A stretch of DNA of 64,000 nucleotides. It comes from Catellatospora coxensis. Lineage in GTDB: Bacteria; Actinomycetota; Actinomycetes; Mycobacteriales; Micromonosporaceae. A program made the position numbers and the translations under genes. The DNA is taken from assembly GCF_016862635.1 (NCBI RefSeq), contig NZ_BONI01000054.1, forward strand, positions 1 to 64,000, given 5' to 3'. Positions 51,894 through 60,830 of the stretch are shown piece after piece. The notes under the pieces were generated by a model. That model was given only the letters and a program-made list of their open reading frames with translations. It was not told the origin of the DNA and did not search any database. The stretch's first letter is position 1. Each line of letters opens with the position of its first letter.

Positions 51894-52250
51894 ATGGACC
51901 TCATCACGCTCACCGGCCTGCGGGTACGCGGCAACCACGGCGTCTTCGACTTCGAGCGCCGCGACGGCCAGGACTTCGTCATCGACGTGCAGCTCGGCCT
52001 CGACCTGCGCCCGGCCGCCGCCAGCGACGACGTCGCCGACACCGTGCACTACGGCGAGCTGGCCGCCCGGCTGGCCGAGATCGTGGCCGGGCCGCCGGTC
52101 GATCTCATCGAGACCCTGGCGCAGCGCCTCGTCGATGCCTGCCTGGCCGATCCCCGCGTCGCGCAGGCGGTGGTGACCGTCCACAAGCCACAGGCGCCGA
52201 TCCCGCTGACCTTCAGCGACGTGAGTGTGACGCTGACCGGCACGAGGTGA
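51894..52250 (+). CDS. folB: Dihydroneopterin aldolase
   Basis: A 118-aa aldolase that makes the hydroxymethylpterin substrate of FolK. LTGLRVRGNHGVFDFERRDGQDFVIDV (shown by GNHGVFDFER, substrate Glu), VHYGELA, DLIETLAQRL and VTVHKPQAPI (catalytic Lys) match the family. Length normal. It overlaps no gene and follows folP by 2 nt, so it is in the folP operon. It makes FolK's substrate, although folK is transcribed divergently. Confidence 0.96.
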   Translation: MDLITLTGLRVRGNHGVFDFERRDGQDFVIDVQLGLDLRPAAASDDVADTVHYGELAARLAEIVAGPPVDLIETLAQRLVDACLADPRVAQAVVTVHKPQAPIPLTFSDVSVTLTGTR

Positions 52251-52310
52251 TCGCCGGACATCCGACACCCGCCACCACCTGCATGGCTTGTCGGGCCGGT
52301 GGGTGCACCG

Positions 52311-52316
52311 TACGCT
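52311..52316 (+). promoter_or_regulatory. -10-like box (TACGCT) upstream of the secretion operon
   Basis: TACGCT lies 5 nt before a small ATG ORF and about 170 nt before the first large gene of the operon. It is the best promoter candidate for that operon. No -35 is convincing. Confidence 0.45.
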
Positions 52317-52321
52317 CTGCT

Positions 52322-52381
52322 ATGGATCGAACACCGGTCCTACACAACCGCAAAACCCCGGCGCTTTACTACGAACTGTGA
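52322..52381 (+). CDS. Possible 19-aa leader peptide upstream of the secretion operon
   Basis: MDRTPVLHNRKTPALYYEL, directly after the TACGCT box. A 5-bp hairpin (GACAC/GTGTC, 52384-52401) follows its stop, and a second (CCGGT/ACCGG, 52459-52473) overlaps the ribosome-binding site of the next gene. This could be a translated regulatory leader. Third positions are only weakly GC-biased, and the 5-nt spacing differs from the other leaderless starts, so it may be chance. Confidence 0.25.
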   Translation: MDRTPVLHNRKTPALYYEL

Positions 52382-52484
52382 TCGACACAAAGCAGGGTGT
52401 CATCGGCCGCATCCCACCGCTGAGGACCCCCATCAGTAAGGCTTAAGCAATTGCAGCGCCGGTCGCGCACCGGGGAGGTACCGA

Positions 52485-52805
52485 ATGATCGCCATGGAGC
52501 TGGTCCAGGCGGCGTGGAGCCATGCCACGCCGACCCTCGGCATGATCGCCGACGCGATCCAGGCGGCCCCCGAGGAGCCCAAGGGCGGCATCGCGACCAA
52601 CGACATCCTCACCTTCTTCGCCACGAAGATCTCTCCGATCCTGCTGGCGATCCTCGGCGTCATCTTCATCGGCCGCGCCAGCAAGGGCGAGGTGTCGAAG
52701 GTGCTGACCAGCTCCGCGATCGCCATCATCGGCGTCGCCTTCATCGTCGGCGCGGGCGCGCTGCTGCTCGTCGGCGAGAACCTCATCGACATCATGTTCG
52801 AGTAG
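52485..52805 (+). CDS. Small two-TM protein, VirB2/TrbC pilin-like
   Basis: A 106-aa protein. After an N-terminal ~45 residues that could be a leader, two TM helices lie at about 50-64 (ISPILLAILGVIFIG) and 75-97 (AIAIIGVAFIVGAGALLLVG), separated by a short basic loop. This is the layout of type IV secretion pilins. GGGGAGG lies 6 nt before the ATG. It is the first gene of a tightly packed operon that encodes a VirB4-like ATPase. Identity as a pilin is inferred from context and topology. Confidence 0.65.
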   Translation: MIAMELVQAAWSHATPTLGMIADAIQAAPEEPKGGIATNDILTFFATKISPILLAILGVIFIGRASKGEVSKVLTSSAIAIIGVAFIVGAGALLLVGENLIDIMFE

Positions 52806-52813
52806 GCGGAAGC

Positions 52814-53176
52814 ATGCGGCTGCGTACGGACGACGACATCTACCGGGCTCGCCTGGTCTATCTCGGGCCGCCCGGATACACGCTCCCCGTGCAGTTGCCG
52901 TACGCCCAGTACGGCCTGTTCGTGTTGCTGGTCCCGCTCTACATGGGCATCCACTGGCTGTTCACGCAGGAGTTCGAGCTCTTCCCCACCTGGGAGATCG
53001 CGCTCGCCATCGTGACCACGTCGTACATCTTCCGCCACGTCGACCCCGACCGGCCCGCGCGCATGGTCATCCGCACCGCGCTCACCGACTGGCGGCGCAC
53101 CCGCGAGCCGGTCGTCGAGCGCCGCGACCCGCGCCTGGTCGCCCGCCGCGTCGTCGTGCGGCAGGCGATCACATGA
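52814..53176 (+). CDS. TcpE/VirB3-like small membrane protein
   Basis: A 120-aa protein. A short N-tail is followed by two TM helices (about 32-50 and 60-78), then a basic C-terminal tail with VDPDRPARMVIRTALTDW. TcpE, PrgI and VirB3 proteins of conjugation systems have this topology and lie before the VirB4-type ATPase. Its stop overlaps the ATPase start as ATGA. It starts 8 nt after the pilin-like gene, with GGCGGAAG upstream. Confidence 0.7.
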   Translation: MRLRTDDDIYRARLVYLGPPGYTLPVQLPYAQYGLFVLLVPLYMGIHWLFTQEFELFPTWEIALAIVTTSYIFRHVDPDRPARMVIRTALTDWRRTREPVVERRDPRLVARRVVVRQAIT

Positions 53177-56100
53177 CCAGCAACGATACCGAGTACGACC
53201 TGGACGACGCGGTATCCGACGTCGTCCCGTCCGTCGAAGGGACCGCCGCGACGGGCCCCGTCGCCGTGTTCCAGCCGCCGCGCCGCCGCGAACCCGCCGA
53301 GCCCGAGGACCACGTCGAGGACTCCGGCGGGCGCCCCGAGGCGCGCACCTCCGACCTGCGCAGCGACCTGCAGACCGCGGCCGACCGCCGGGCCGCCGAG
53401 ATGCGCGCCGCCGCCGAGGCCGCCACCCAGGCGCAGCGCGAACGCGCCGCGTCCTCGCGCCGCGACCCCGAGCCGCCGAGCCAGCCACCGGCACCGTCCG
53501 GCCCCGACATCGAGTCGCCGTTCCTGGAGCTGTTCGACTCCGAGGCGGCCGACCCCGGTTCGGTCGGCCTGTCCGGCGCTCCGCTGCGCCAGGTGGCACC
53601 CACCCGCGGCGCATCGGCGCCGAGCACCGCCGCCACCGGCCGCAAGGCCGGATATCCCGAGGTCCCGCCGACCGCCCGGACCGCACCGGACCGCGCGGGC
53701 GCGCCGCGCCGGACGGAACCCAGGCGGGCGGACTCACCGCCGGTCGCTCCGCCTCCGGTCACGCCCACGCGAACCACGCCGGCCGCCGACGGGCAGCGCA
53801 CCGACCAGACCGCCTACCCCGTCGCACCGCCTGACGCGTCGCGCACCGCTGGCGACGGCCGCCTGGGTCGCCCGCGCAACGCCCCGGTCAGCGGCGTGCC
53901 GCGCAACGCGCCCGTCAGCGGCGTACCCGTCAGCGGGGTGCCCATGCGCCCCCAGCCGGACCTGCGCAACCGCCCGGTCAGTGCGATGCCGGTCAGCTCC
54001 GTGCCGGTCAGCACCGTGCCGCTGAGCAGCCGCCCGCTGCCCCCGCGCGGCACACCGCAGGCCGCGCCCCGCTCCGCGCCGCCCGCCACCGGACACCGCC
54101 AGCCGCCGCCGAAGAGCCGCGGCAAGCAGGTCAAGCCGCCCGCGCAGCCGAAGCCCACGAAGGACCGCGACGCCGCCCAGGAACTCGCGATCACCGAGAT
54201 CGCCGGTCATCTCACGTTCACTCCGCACGCGGTGACCGCCTGGTACATGCTGCCCGAGGTGCGCTGGGCGTTCCGCCCCGACGCCGACCGCGAAGCGCTG
54301 CTGTCCGCGATCAGCGAGCAGTACGCCGGCCTCGCCGGATTCCGCCTGCACCTGCGCCGCACCACCCGGCCGTTCCCGGCCGACCAGTGGGCCGCGCAGC
54401 TCGACCACCTCACCGCCCGGCCGCTGCCGCCCGTGCCGGGCGCGCCCGGCTGGGGCGACCACCTCGTCGCCGCCCAGCGCCACCTGCGCGAGATCAACCA
54501 CAGCGAGGGCCAGACCTATCTCGGCGTGACCTTCGCCCGCCGCGCGCTCGGCGACTCGTTCAGCGAGAAGCTGCTGCGCGCCTTCGGCAAGGGCACCGCC
54601 GACTCCGAACGCCGCAAACTCGGCAAGCAGGTCGAGCAATTCGACGAGGTGCTCGCCGCGTTCGGCATGCGCGGCCAGCGCGCCGCTGCGAGCGAACTCG
54701 AATGGCTGCTCTACCGCTCCGTCGCGCTCGGCATGAGCCCGCCGAACATGCTCGGCGCCGTGAACCACGGCCGCTGGGACTCCGGCGACCTGCTCGCCCT
54801 CACCGAGCACATCGAGCGCTACCGCACCCCGTACGGCAGCACCGTCAAGCTCGTCAACCGGATGACCGGCGAGGAACGGCACGTCGCCGTCCTCACCGTC
54901 GGCCGCATGGAACCCCTCGACATCCCCGAGCGGCACGAGCCCTGGCTGCACTTCCACGAGCGCCTGCCCTGGCCCATGGAACTGTCGTCGCGGGTCGACA
55001 TCCTCGGCCCCGGCGACAGCTTCCGCAACCTCGAACACCGGCTGCGCATGATCCGCTCGCAGCAGCTGGACTACCTCGAGCACGGCATGGACGCCCCGCC
55101 CGAGCTGGAGCGCCTGGCCAGCCGCGCCCTCGTCATGGGCGACGAGATGACCACCGGCCTGCCCGTCGACTCCGCCCGCGCACACGGCTGGCACCGCATC
55201 GCCGTCAGCGGCGCCGACCGCGAGGAATGCCTCGAACGGGCCCGCTCCGTCGTCGCCACCTACAGCCGCGAACTGCGCGTCTCCCTGCAGCACCCCAAGC
55301 AGCAGGACCAGCTCGCCCGCGAGTTCATCCCCGGCGAACCCGTCGCCAACACCGGCTACCTGCGCCGCATGCCCGTCCGGCTGCTCGCCGCCGCGCTGCC
55401 CCAGGCCGCGTCCGTCGTCGGCGACCGCCGCGGCGACCTGCTCGGGCGCACCGCCGGCACCTGCCGCCGCCCCGTCTTCCTCGACCCGCACTTCCCCATG
55501 GAGGTGCGCGAACGCTCCGGCCTGTCGGTCATGGTCGCCGAACCCGGCGGTGGCAAGTCCACCCTGCTCGGCGCCATGGGCTACCTCAACGCCCGCCGCG
55601 GCGTCCAGGTCACCCTGCTCGACCCGAGCGGCCCGCTCGCCCGGCTCGCGAACATGCCCGAACTCAAGCCGTACTCCCGCGTCCTCAACCTCACCGGCGG
55701 CGAGCAGGGCACCCTCGCCCCGTACTCGCTGATCCCGACCCCGCAGCGCACCGAATTCGGACCTGGCCCCGACGGCGACCGCGAATACGAGATCTCCGTC
55801 AGCAACGCCCGCGCCGAACGCCGCATGCTCGTGCAGGACATCTGCTCCATGCTCATGCCGCCGCAGGTCGCCCGCGAGGCGTCCACCGCCACGCTGCTGC
55901 GCCACGCCGTCCGCACCGTGCCCGCCGAGGAGACCGCAACCCTCGACGACGTCGTACGCTGCCTCGCCGGCATCGACGACACCGGCCGCGAACTCGCCAA
56001 CCTGCTGCTCGACACCGCCGAGATGCCGCTCGCGCTGCTGTTCTTCGGCAGCCCGCCCGGCGACCTGCTCAGCACCGACTCCGCGCTCACCGTCATCACC

Positions 56101-56684
56101 ATGTCCGGGCTGCGCCTGCCCGACCTGAAGATCGAGCGCGAGTACTGGTCCGCCGAAGAGGCCCTCGCCCTGCCGATGCTGCACACCGCGCACCGGCTCG
56201 CGGTCCGGCGCTGCTACTCCGGCGACATGCACCAGCGCAAACTCGTCGGACTCGACGAGGCGCACTTCATGGAAGGCTGGCGGTCCGGGCGTTCGTTCCT
56301 GGTCCGGCTCGCGCGCGACAGCCGCAAGTGGAACCTCGCCGCGCTCGTCGCCTCGCAGAACCCGAAGGACATCCTCGGGCTCGACGTGCAAAACCTCGTC
56401 TCGACCGTGTTCGTCGGGCGTATCGCGCAGGACCCGGAGATCGCATCCGAGGCGCTGCGGCTGCTGCGCGTGCGACCGACGTCGGGTACGAAGCGGTGCT
56501 CGCGTCGCTGTCCGCGCCGGATGCGAACAGCTCGGGGCGGCTGGGGTATCGCGAGTTCGTGCTGCGCGACGTCGACAGCCGGGTGCAGCGGGTGCGGGTC
56601 GACGTGTCGTACGTCGCCGGGTTGCTGGAGACGCTCGACACCACCCCGACCGGGCAGGCGGCCGGCCAGGGGGGCAAGCGGTGA
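53173..56684 (+). pseudogene. VirB4/TcpF-like conjugation ATPase, interrupted by a one-base frameshift
   Basis: The N-terminal ~300 residues are disordered, with PVSGVP/PVSSVP/PVSTVP repeats (53,880-54,030). A VirB4-type region follows, with Walker A AEPGGGKSTLLGAM near residue 788 and Walker B LVGLDEAHFMEGW near 1023. After EALRLLRV (about 56,470) the frame breaks. The zero frame continues as low-complexity Arg/Ser/Gly sequence to 57033. The -1 frame continues sensibly as TDVGYEAVLASLSAPD and SGRLGYREFVLRDVDSRV, and ends at 56684 with TGA overlapping the next GTG. One missing base near 56,472 explains this; restored length would be about 1170 aa. It may be a real mutation or a sequencing error. 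Confidence 0.8.
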
Positions 56685-58549
56685 AGCGGCTCGCCGCAGC
56701 GACCCTCGCCACGATGGTCCTGGCGCTGGGGACGCTCTTCGGCGCGCCGGTCCAGGCCGCCGCACCGGCCCCGTCGGCTGTAGCGGCTCCCGGGGACAAG
56801 CTGTGCTCGTTGGAGGAATGGACCGCTCGCGGGCTGGACGAGTGCATCAAGCGGCTGCAGGAGGTCAGTGCCTCGCGGGTGCAGTGCCTGAGCGCACCGA
56901 ACCCTGCCGCCCCGGACTCCGGCCTGGGCGGCTGGTTCGTCACCAAGCCCACCTGGACGACGGGTGCCGACGGCAGCAGCTACCTGCTGTACAGCGAGTA
57001 CGGCTATGCCGGGTACGACTACACCACTTATGACATCAATTGCGTCCAGACCGTCATGCACCCGGACTACAAGCTGGAGAACACCATCGCCAACGGCGAG
57101 TTCATGCTCGCGGCGGGCATCGTCGGGGTCTCCAACGCGTTACGGGAGCGGGCTTGGGCCCCGGACGAGATGTGGGGCTGGGCAGACCCACTTGTGGAGA
57201 AGGCCACCACAGCGCTCTACAAGCAGGTGTTCAGCGTCTTCGGCGTAATCACGTTGGCGGTGATCGGCGTCTACCTGCTGTGGCGTTCACGCCAGGCCCA
57301 GATGTCCATGGCGCTGACCACGGTCGGCTGGGCCATCCTGGTCATGGTCGGCGTGACTGCCATTGCGAGCTGGCCTGTCCAGTCCGCCAAGGCTGCCGAC
57401 AGCACGCTGGTCAGCGTCCTCAGCGTCGTCCATGATGCGGTGGGCCCGCGAGCCCAGGCACCTACAGTCTGCGACGATCCGACGCCTGGGGCATGCGAGG
57501 ACAAGCGCCCGCCGGCTGTCCGTGCCGGGGACACCGCTGTGCAGGCACTTCTGTACCGGAACTGGCTTCGCGGGGTACTCGGATCCGCAGACAGCGAGAC
57601 GGCCAAGAAATACGGACCAGCTCTGTACCGCGCGAAGTCGTTGAGCTGGGACGACGTTGCGGCGATCCAGGACGACTCCAGTCGCCGCGACGGCATCATC
57701 CGTTCCAAGCAGAGCGACTGGATGAAAGTTGCCGAGCAGATCAAGACCGAGGATCCAGAGGCTTACGAGTACCTCCGTGGTACCAAGGGGATGGAGCGGA
57801 TTGGCGCGGGATTCGTCGCGATTCTCTCTGCGTTCTGCTACGCCGCCTTCGACATCGTCGCTTCGTTGCTTGTACTGCTCGGATTCCTCATCATCCGTTG
57901 GGCGGTCATCGCGGCACCCGCTCTTGGCACGGTCGGCCTGCTTCGTCCTGCAAGCGCAGGCCTACGCCGACTCGTGAACTCTGTGCTGGCTGCACTGTTC
58001 AACGTTCTCATCTTTGGTACAGGCGCTGCGGTCTACCTTTTCGCAGTCGACCTCATCATGAGTACCTCCTCCTTGGCCGGATGGCTGCAAGTCACACTGG
58101 TACTGCTCTGCGGAGTGGTGGGCTGGATTCTTCTCCGCCCATACCGCCGGATCACGCAGTTGGGTGGCGGTAGCAGCGGCACGTCGCTGCTCACCGCCAG
58201 GCCCTCCGCGCCCGCAGCGTCCTCCTCGAACGAACGGACGCCGGCCACCTTGGTCGCGCCTGGCAGTACTACAAGCACGACCGTCCCCGAGGCACGCCCG
58301 GAACTCGCGGTCAGCGCAGAGGACCCTGCATCGGTCGTTCGAGCCGAAGCACGGGGCGGAACCGACCCAGTCCGCGTGGAGACATGGCGCTCGCCTGACG
58401 TGCCTGAGTCTTCCCCGGCATATGCCGTGTACCGACCCGCCACAGTGCCTCACCAGGCAGCCACTCGCGCGGAGGCACGGACAGAACCGGCCGCCGAGCC
58501 GGCACAGCGGACTGAGCGTCGGTCCGAGACGTGGGCGGAACGGAGCTAA
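56681..58549 (+). CDS. VirB6/TcpH-like polytopic membrane protein
   Basis: A 622-aa protein. A signal peptide (to about 27) is followed by an exported region with a few cysteines (LCSLEEWTARGLDECIK, CLSAPN). TM helices lie at about 185-203, 208-228 and 380-490 (four or five helices), and a Pro/Ala/Thr-rich cytoplasmic tail follows from about 500. The GTG start overlaps the stop of the repaired ATPase frame (GTGA), so the genes were coupled. A rare TTA Leu codon lies at 57140-57142. Base composition drops within this gene. Its place suggests the channel subunit of the secretion apparatus. Confidence 0.7.
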   Translation: MKRLAAATLATMVLALGTLFGAPVQAAAPAPSAVAAPGDKLCSLEEWTARGLDECIKRLQEVSASRVQCLSAPNPAAPDSGLGGWFVTKPTWTTGADGSSYLLYSEYGYAGYDYTTYDINCVQTVMHPDYKLENTIANGEFMLAAGIVGVSNALRERAWAPDEMWGWADPLVEKATTALYKQVFSVFGVITLAVIGVYLLWRSRQAQMSMALTTVGWAILVMVGVTAIASWPVQSAKAADSTLVSVLSVVHDAVGPRAQAPTVCDDPTPGACEDKRPPAVRAGDTAVQALLYRNWLRGVLGSADSETAKKYGPALYRAKSLSWDDVAAIQDDSSRRDGIIRSKQSDWMKVAEQIKTEDPEAYEYLRGTKGMERIGAGFVAILSAFCYAAFDIVASLLVLLGFLIIRWAVIAAPALGTVGLLRPASAGLRRLVNSVLAALFNVLIFGTGAAVYLFAVDLIMSTSSLAGWLQVTLVLLCGVVGWILLRPYRRITQLGGGSSGTSLLTARPSAPAASSSNERTPATLVAPGSTTSTTVPEARPELAVSAEDPASVVRAEARGGTDPVRVETWRSPDVPESSPAYAVYRPATVPHQAATRAEARTEPAAEPAQRTERRSETWAERS

Positions 58550-58551
58550 CC

Positions 58552-59079
58552 ATGCTGTCCCGGATTCCCCTACGGCCCCGCACCGTGGTGGCGCTCGGAC
58601 TGGCTGGCGTGGTCGCGGTGATCGTTGCCCTTGGCAAACTACTAGGTGGCCCGACTCCACCGGTGACCTCGTCTGTTCAGCCACCGATTGCAGCACCAAG
58701 CGCCGTAGACCCTCACGAGGGGGACGACGGTCTGGTGCACCTCGACCCGACACCCAGTCCGATGAAGGCGAGTAATGGTCCGCAGGCCATCTCTGTGGCA
58801 ACTAAGTTCGCCCAGCAATGGATCAGACATGACCGCAGTGCGGACGCCTGGCTCGATTCTTTGCGGCCACACAGCACCGCGGCCCTTGTCACGGAGCTTG
58901 ACGGGGTGGACCCAGCCGGGGTGCCGGCAGACCGGATAACCGGTGCCGCGCGTATGGAAGCGCTCGCAGACACCTTCGTAGAGGTCGTCATTCCTGTTGA
59001 CGCAGGCCTGCTGAGGCTGCGTCTTGTGGCTTTCCAAGGTCGATGGCTGGTGGACGGCGTCGACTGGGAACGGGCATGA
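58552..59079 (+). CDS. VirB8/TcpC-like bitopic membrane protein
   Basis: A 175-aa protein. One TM near residues 12-32 (VVALGLAGVVAVIVALGKLL), a Pro-rich linker to about 75, then an alpha/beta domain (about 78-175) that begins AISVATKFAQQWIRHD and ends LRLVAFQGRWLVDGVDWERA. The pattern resembles NTF2-like VirB8/TcpC domains of conjugation systems. CGGAG lies upstream of the ATG. It sits 2 nt after the VirB6-like gene and overlaps the hydrolase gene as ATGA. Confidence 0.65.
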   Translation: MLSRIPLRPRTVVALGLAGVVAVIVALGKLLGGPTPPVTSSVQPPIAAPSAVDPHEGDDGLVHLDPTPSPMKASNGPQAISVATKFAQQWIRHDRSADAWLDSLRPHSTAALVTELDGVDPAGVPADRITGAARMEALADTFVEVVIPVDAGLLRLRLVAFQGRWLVDGVDWERA

Positions 59080-60218
59080 GCAGCCTCTCGTTGCCCGGTA
59101 CGCCCCTACGCGAGAAGGGGCGCCGCTTCCTGCGGCCTGGGATCATCGTGGCTGTGACGGGAGCCCTCGCGCTGTTGTGCTGCGGTGGTGCTGTTACTGC
59201 TGTCATCTTTGGGGATCTAGCCACCAACAACTCGTCACTTACCAACGCTTTGACCTGCGGCAGCACAAAAACCGTCAGCGTTACCGGGCAGTTCCCCCGG
59301 ATCGGCCCATACAGCGAGGACAAGATTCGTAACGCTGCCATCATCATCAAGACCGGACAGCAACTCAAAGTGCCTCCGCGAGGATGGGTAATCGCAGTTG
59401 CGACGGCGATGCAGGAAAGCAGCCTTACTAACCATGGCCACCTTGGCGATCGCAACGACCACGACTCGTTGGGGTTGTTTCAGCAGCGGCCAAGCCAAGG
59501 CTGGGGCACTCCTGCGCAAATCATGGATCCCGTTTACTCGTCGACTAAGTTCTACAACAAACTACTAAAGATCAAGAGCTGGGAAACTCTTCCACTAACC
59601 GTCGCCGCGCAGCGCGTACAGATCAGCGCCTACCCGAACGCATATGCCAAGCATGAGCCAATCGCGACGCGAATAGTCAATGAGCTCGCGGATGGCGCAG
59701 CGCGAGCTGTGGTGGTGGGCAGTCAGCTGAAGTGCGCCGAGTTCGGCCAGATCGCTGCCTCCGGATGGACAGCTCCCGTGGGCGCGGGCGTCTGGTCGGG
59801 ATTTCGCACCCGCGAAAGACCCAGCCACAACGGCGTCGACCTCGGCGCCTCCCGTAACACGCCCATCCGGGCTGCTTCAGCAGGCGTCGTAATCGTGAGC
59901 AAGTGCGACGTTGGCAATTGCGACCGGGACGGCTCGCCTTCCACCCCCGGCTGTGGCTGGTTCGTCGACATTCTTCACGCCGGCCAGGTGATCACCCGCT
60001 ACTGCCACATGGTGAGCAGGCCCCTCGTTCACGTCGGCGAACGGGTCGGGGCCGGCCAGGTTATCGGCTACGTCGGAACCAGCGGCCACTCCAGCGGACC
60101 GCACCTGCACTTCCAGGTCCACCTCGATGGCGACCGATCAAACCGTGGTGCAATCGACCCTGTGCCGTTCATGGCCGGCAAGGGTGCCGCCCTCGGAAAG
60201 GGGAACGACTCGGCATGA
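59076..60218 (+). CDS. Two-domain peptidoglycan hydrolase (transglycosylase-like plus M23)
   Basis: A 380-aa membrane-anchored protein. A TM at about 22-46 is followed by a lysozyme-like region (about 85-200) with VATAMQESSLTNH (catalytic Glu ~114) and DSLGLFQQRPSQGWG, then an M23 metallopeptidase domain (about 225-365) with HNGVDLG (His and Asp zinc ligands, ~250) and HLHFQVH (~343). VirB1-type or TcpG-type enzymes open the wall for a secretion channel. The DNA is clearly poorer in GC than the ATPase gene, with CTA codons. ATG overlaps the preceding stop. Confidence 0.85.
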   Translation: MSSLSLPGTPLREKGRRFLRPGIIVAVTGALALLCCGGAVTAVIFGDLATNNSSLTNALTCGSTKTVSVTGQFPRIGPYSEDKIRNAAIIIKTGQQLKVPPRGWVIAVATAMQESSLTNHGHLGDRNDHDSLGLFQQRPSQGWGTPAQIMDPVYSSTKFYNKLLKIKSWETLPLTVAAQRVQISAYPNAYAKHEPIATRIVNELADGAARAVVVGSQLKCAEFGQIAASGWTAPVGAGVWSGFRTRERPSHNGVDLGASRNTPIRAASAGVVIVSKCDVGNCDRDGSPSTPGCGWFVDILHAGQVITRYCHMVSRPLVHVGERVGAGQVIGYVGTSGHSSGPHLHFQVHLDGDRSNRGAIDPVPFMAGKGAALGKGNDSA

Positions 60219-60829
60219 CCGAGGCAGACTTCGCGGCGTGGGCTGCCGAGTGGCGGACGCCACCAGCCCCGATCGTGCCTGTACCAGCACTGACCGTTAT
60301 CAGCAGCGGTGGCGTGCTACGCGGCGCACGAGTAATGATCGGCCTGCCTGGCCACGGATGGCGCACCGGACTGCGCGGTGACACGATGATTCGCCAAGGT
60401 GCTCGAAGTCTAATCCCCGTGCTCGCCGAGGCGGAGTGGTACCGGGCCGAGCGCGAGCGGGTTGAGGTCTTCGCTGCCCTTGTACCGGTTGAGCGAGTAT
60501 GGGTCGAGACCATCAGCACATCTGCCGAGCGGACGGCCAGCGCCGATAACCTGACACTGGTCTCGCTGGATTCACCGCCCACCCGAGTGGCGATCCCAGC
60601 AGAGGTTCTCGCCGCTCAGGCTCCTGGCCAGCTCACCGGCCGGCGGCTCGTCCAGACCGGCAATGATGGCGAGCAGCGCGGCCTGCGCGCGGTCACCGAA
60701 GCTCACTCGGGGCCTGAGGGCAACGCGCAGGTTCGCGTTGCGCTGGAACACGAGTGGTATCGGTGGGCTGCCACCGGGCAGGCACCCGCGACCAGATCTG
60801 TGCCGCTTGCCGAACTCTGGATCGAGTAG
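60215..60829 (+). CDS. Unknown protein closing the secretion operon
   Basis: A 204-aa soluble protein without signal peptide or TM. It begins MTEADFAAWAAEWRTPPAP and contains a beta-rich middle (VLRGARVMIGLPGHGWRTGLRGD) and LVPVERVWVETIS. No family is recognised. Its ATG overlaps the hydrolase stop (ATGA), so it belongs to the operon. Its end is 1 nt from the end of the convergent gene. It could be a cytoplasmic accessory or substrate-handling protein. Confidence 0.65.
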   Translation: MTEADFAAWAAEWRTPPAPIVPVPALTVISSGGVLRGARVMIGLPGHGWRTGLRGDTMIRQGARSLIPVLAEAEWYRAERERVEVFAALVPVERVWVETISTSAERTASADNLTLVSLDSPPTRVAIPAEVLAAQAPGQLTGRRLVQTGNDGEQRGLRAVTEAHSGPEGNAQVRVALEHEWYRWAATGQAPATRSVPLAELWIE

Positions 60830-60830
60830 C

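Noticed and set aside
56460-56480. Programmed -1 ribosomal frameshift in the ATPase gene
   Set aside because: No X XXY YYZ slippery heptamer or clear downstream pseudoknot; a one-base deletion or sequencing error is simpler.
56475-57033. Continuation of the ATPase zero frame beyond the frameshift
   Set aside because: The sequence is Arg/Ser/Gly-rich nonsense and overlaps 350 nt of the next gene; the -1 frame is the coherent one.
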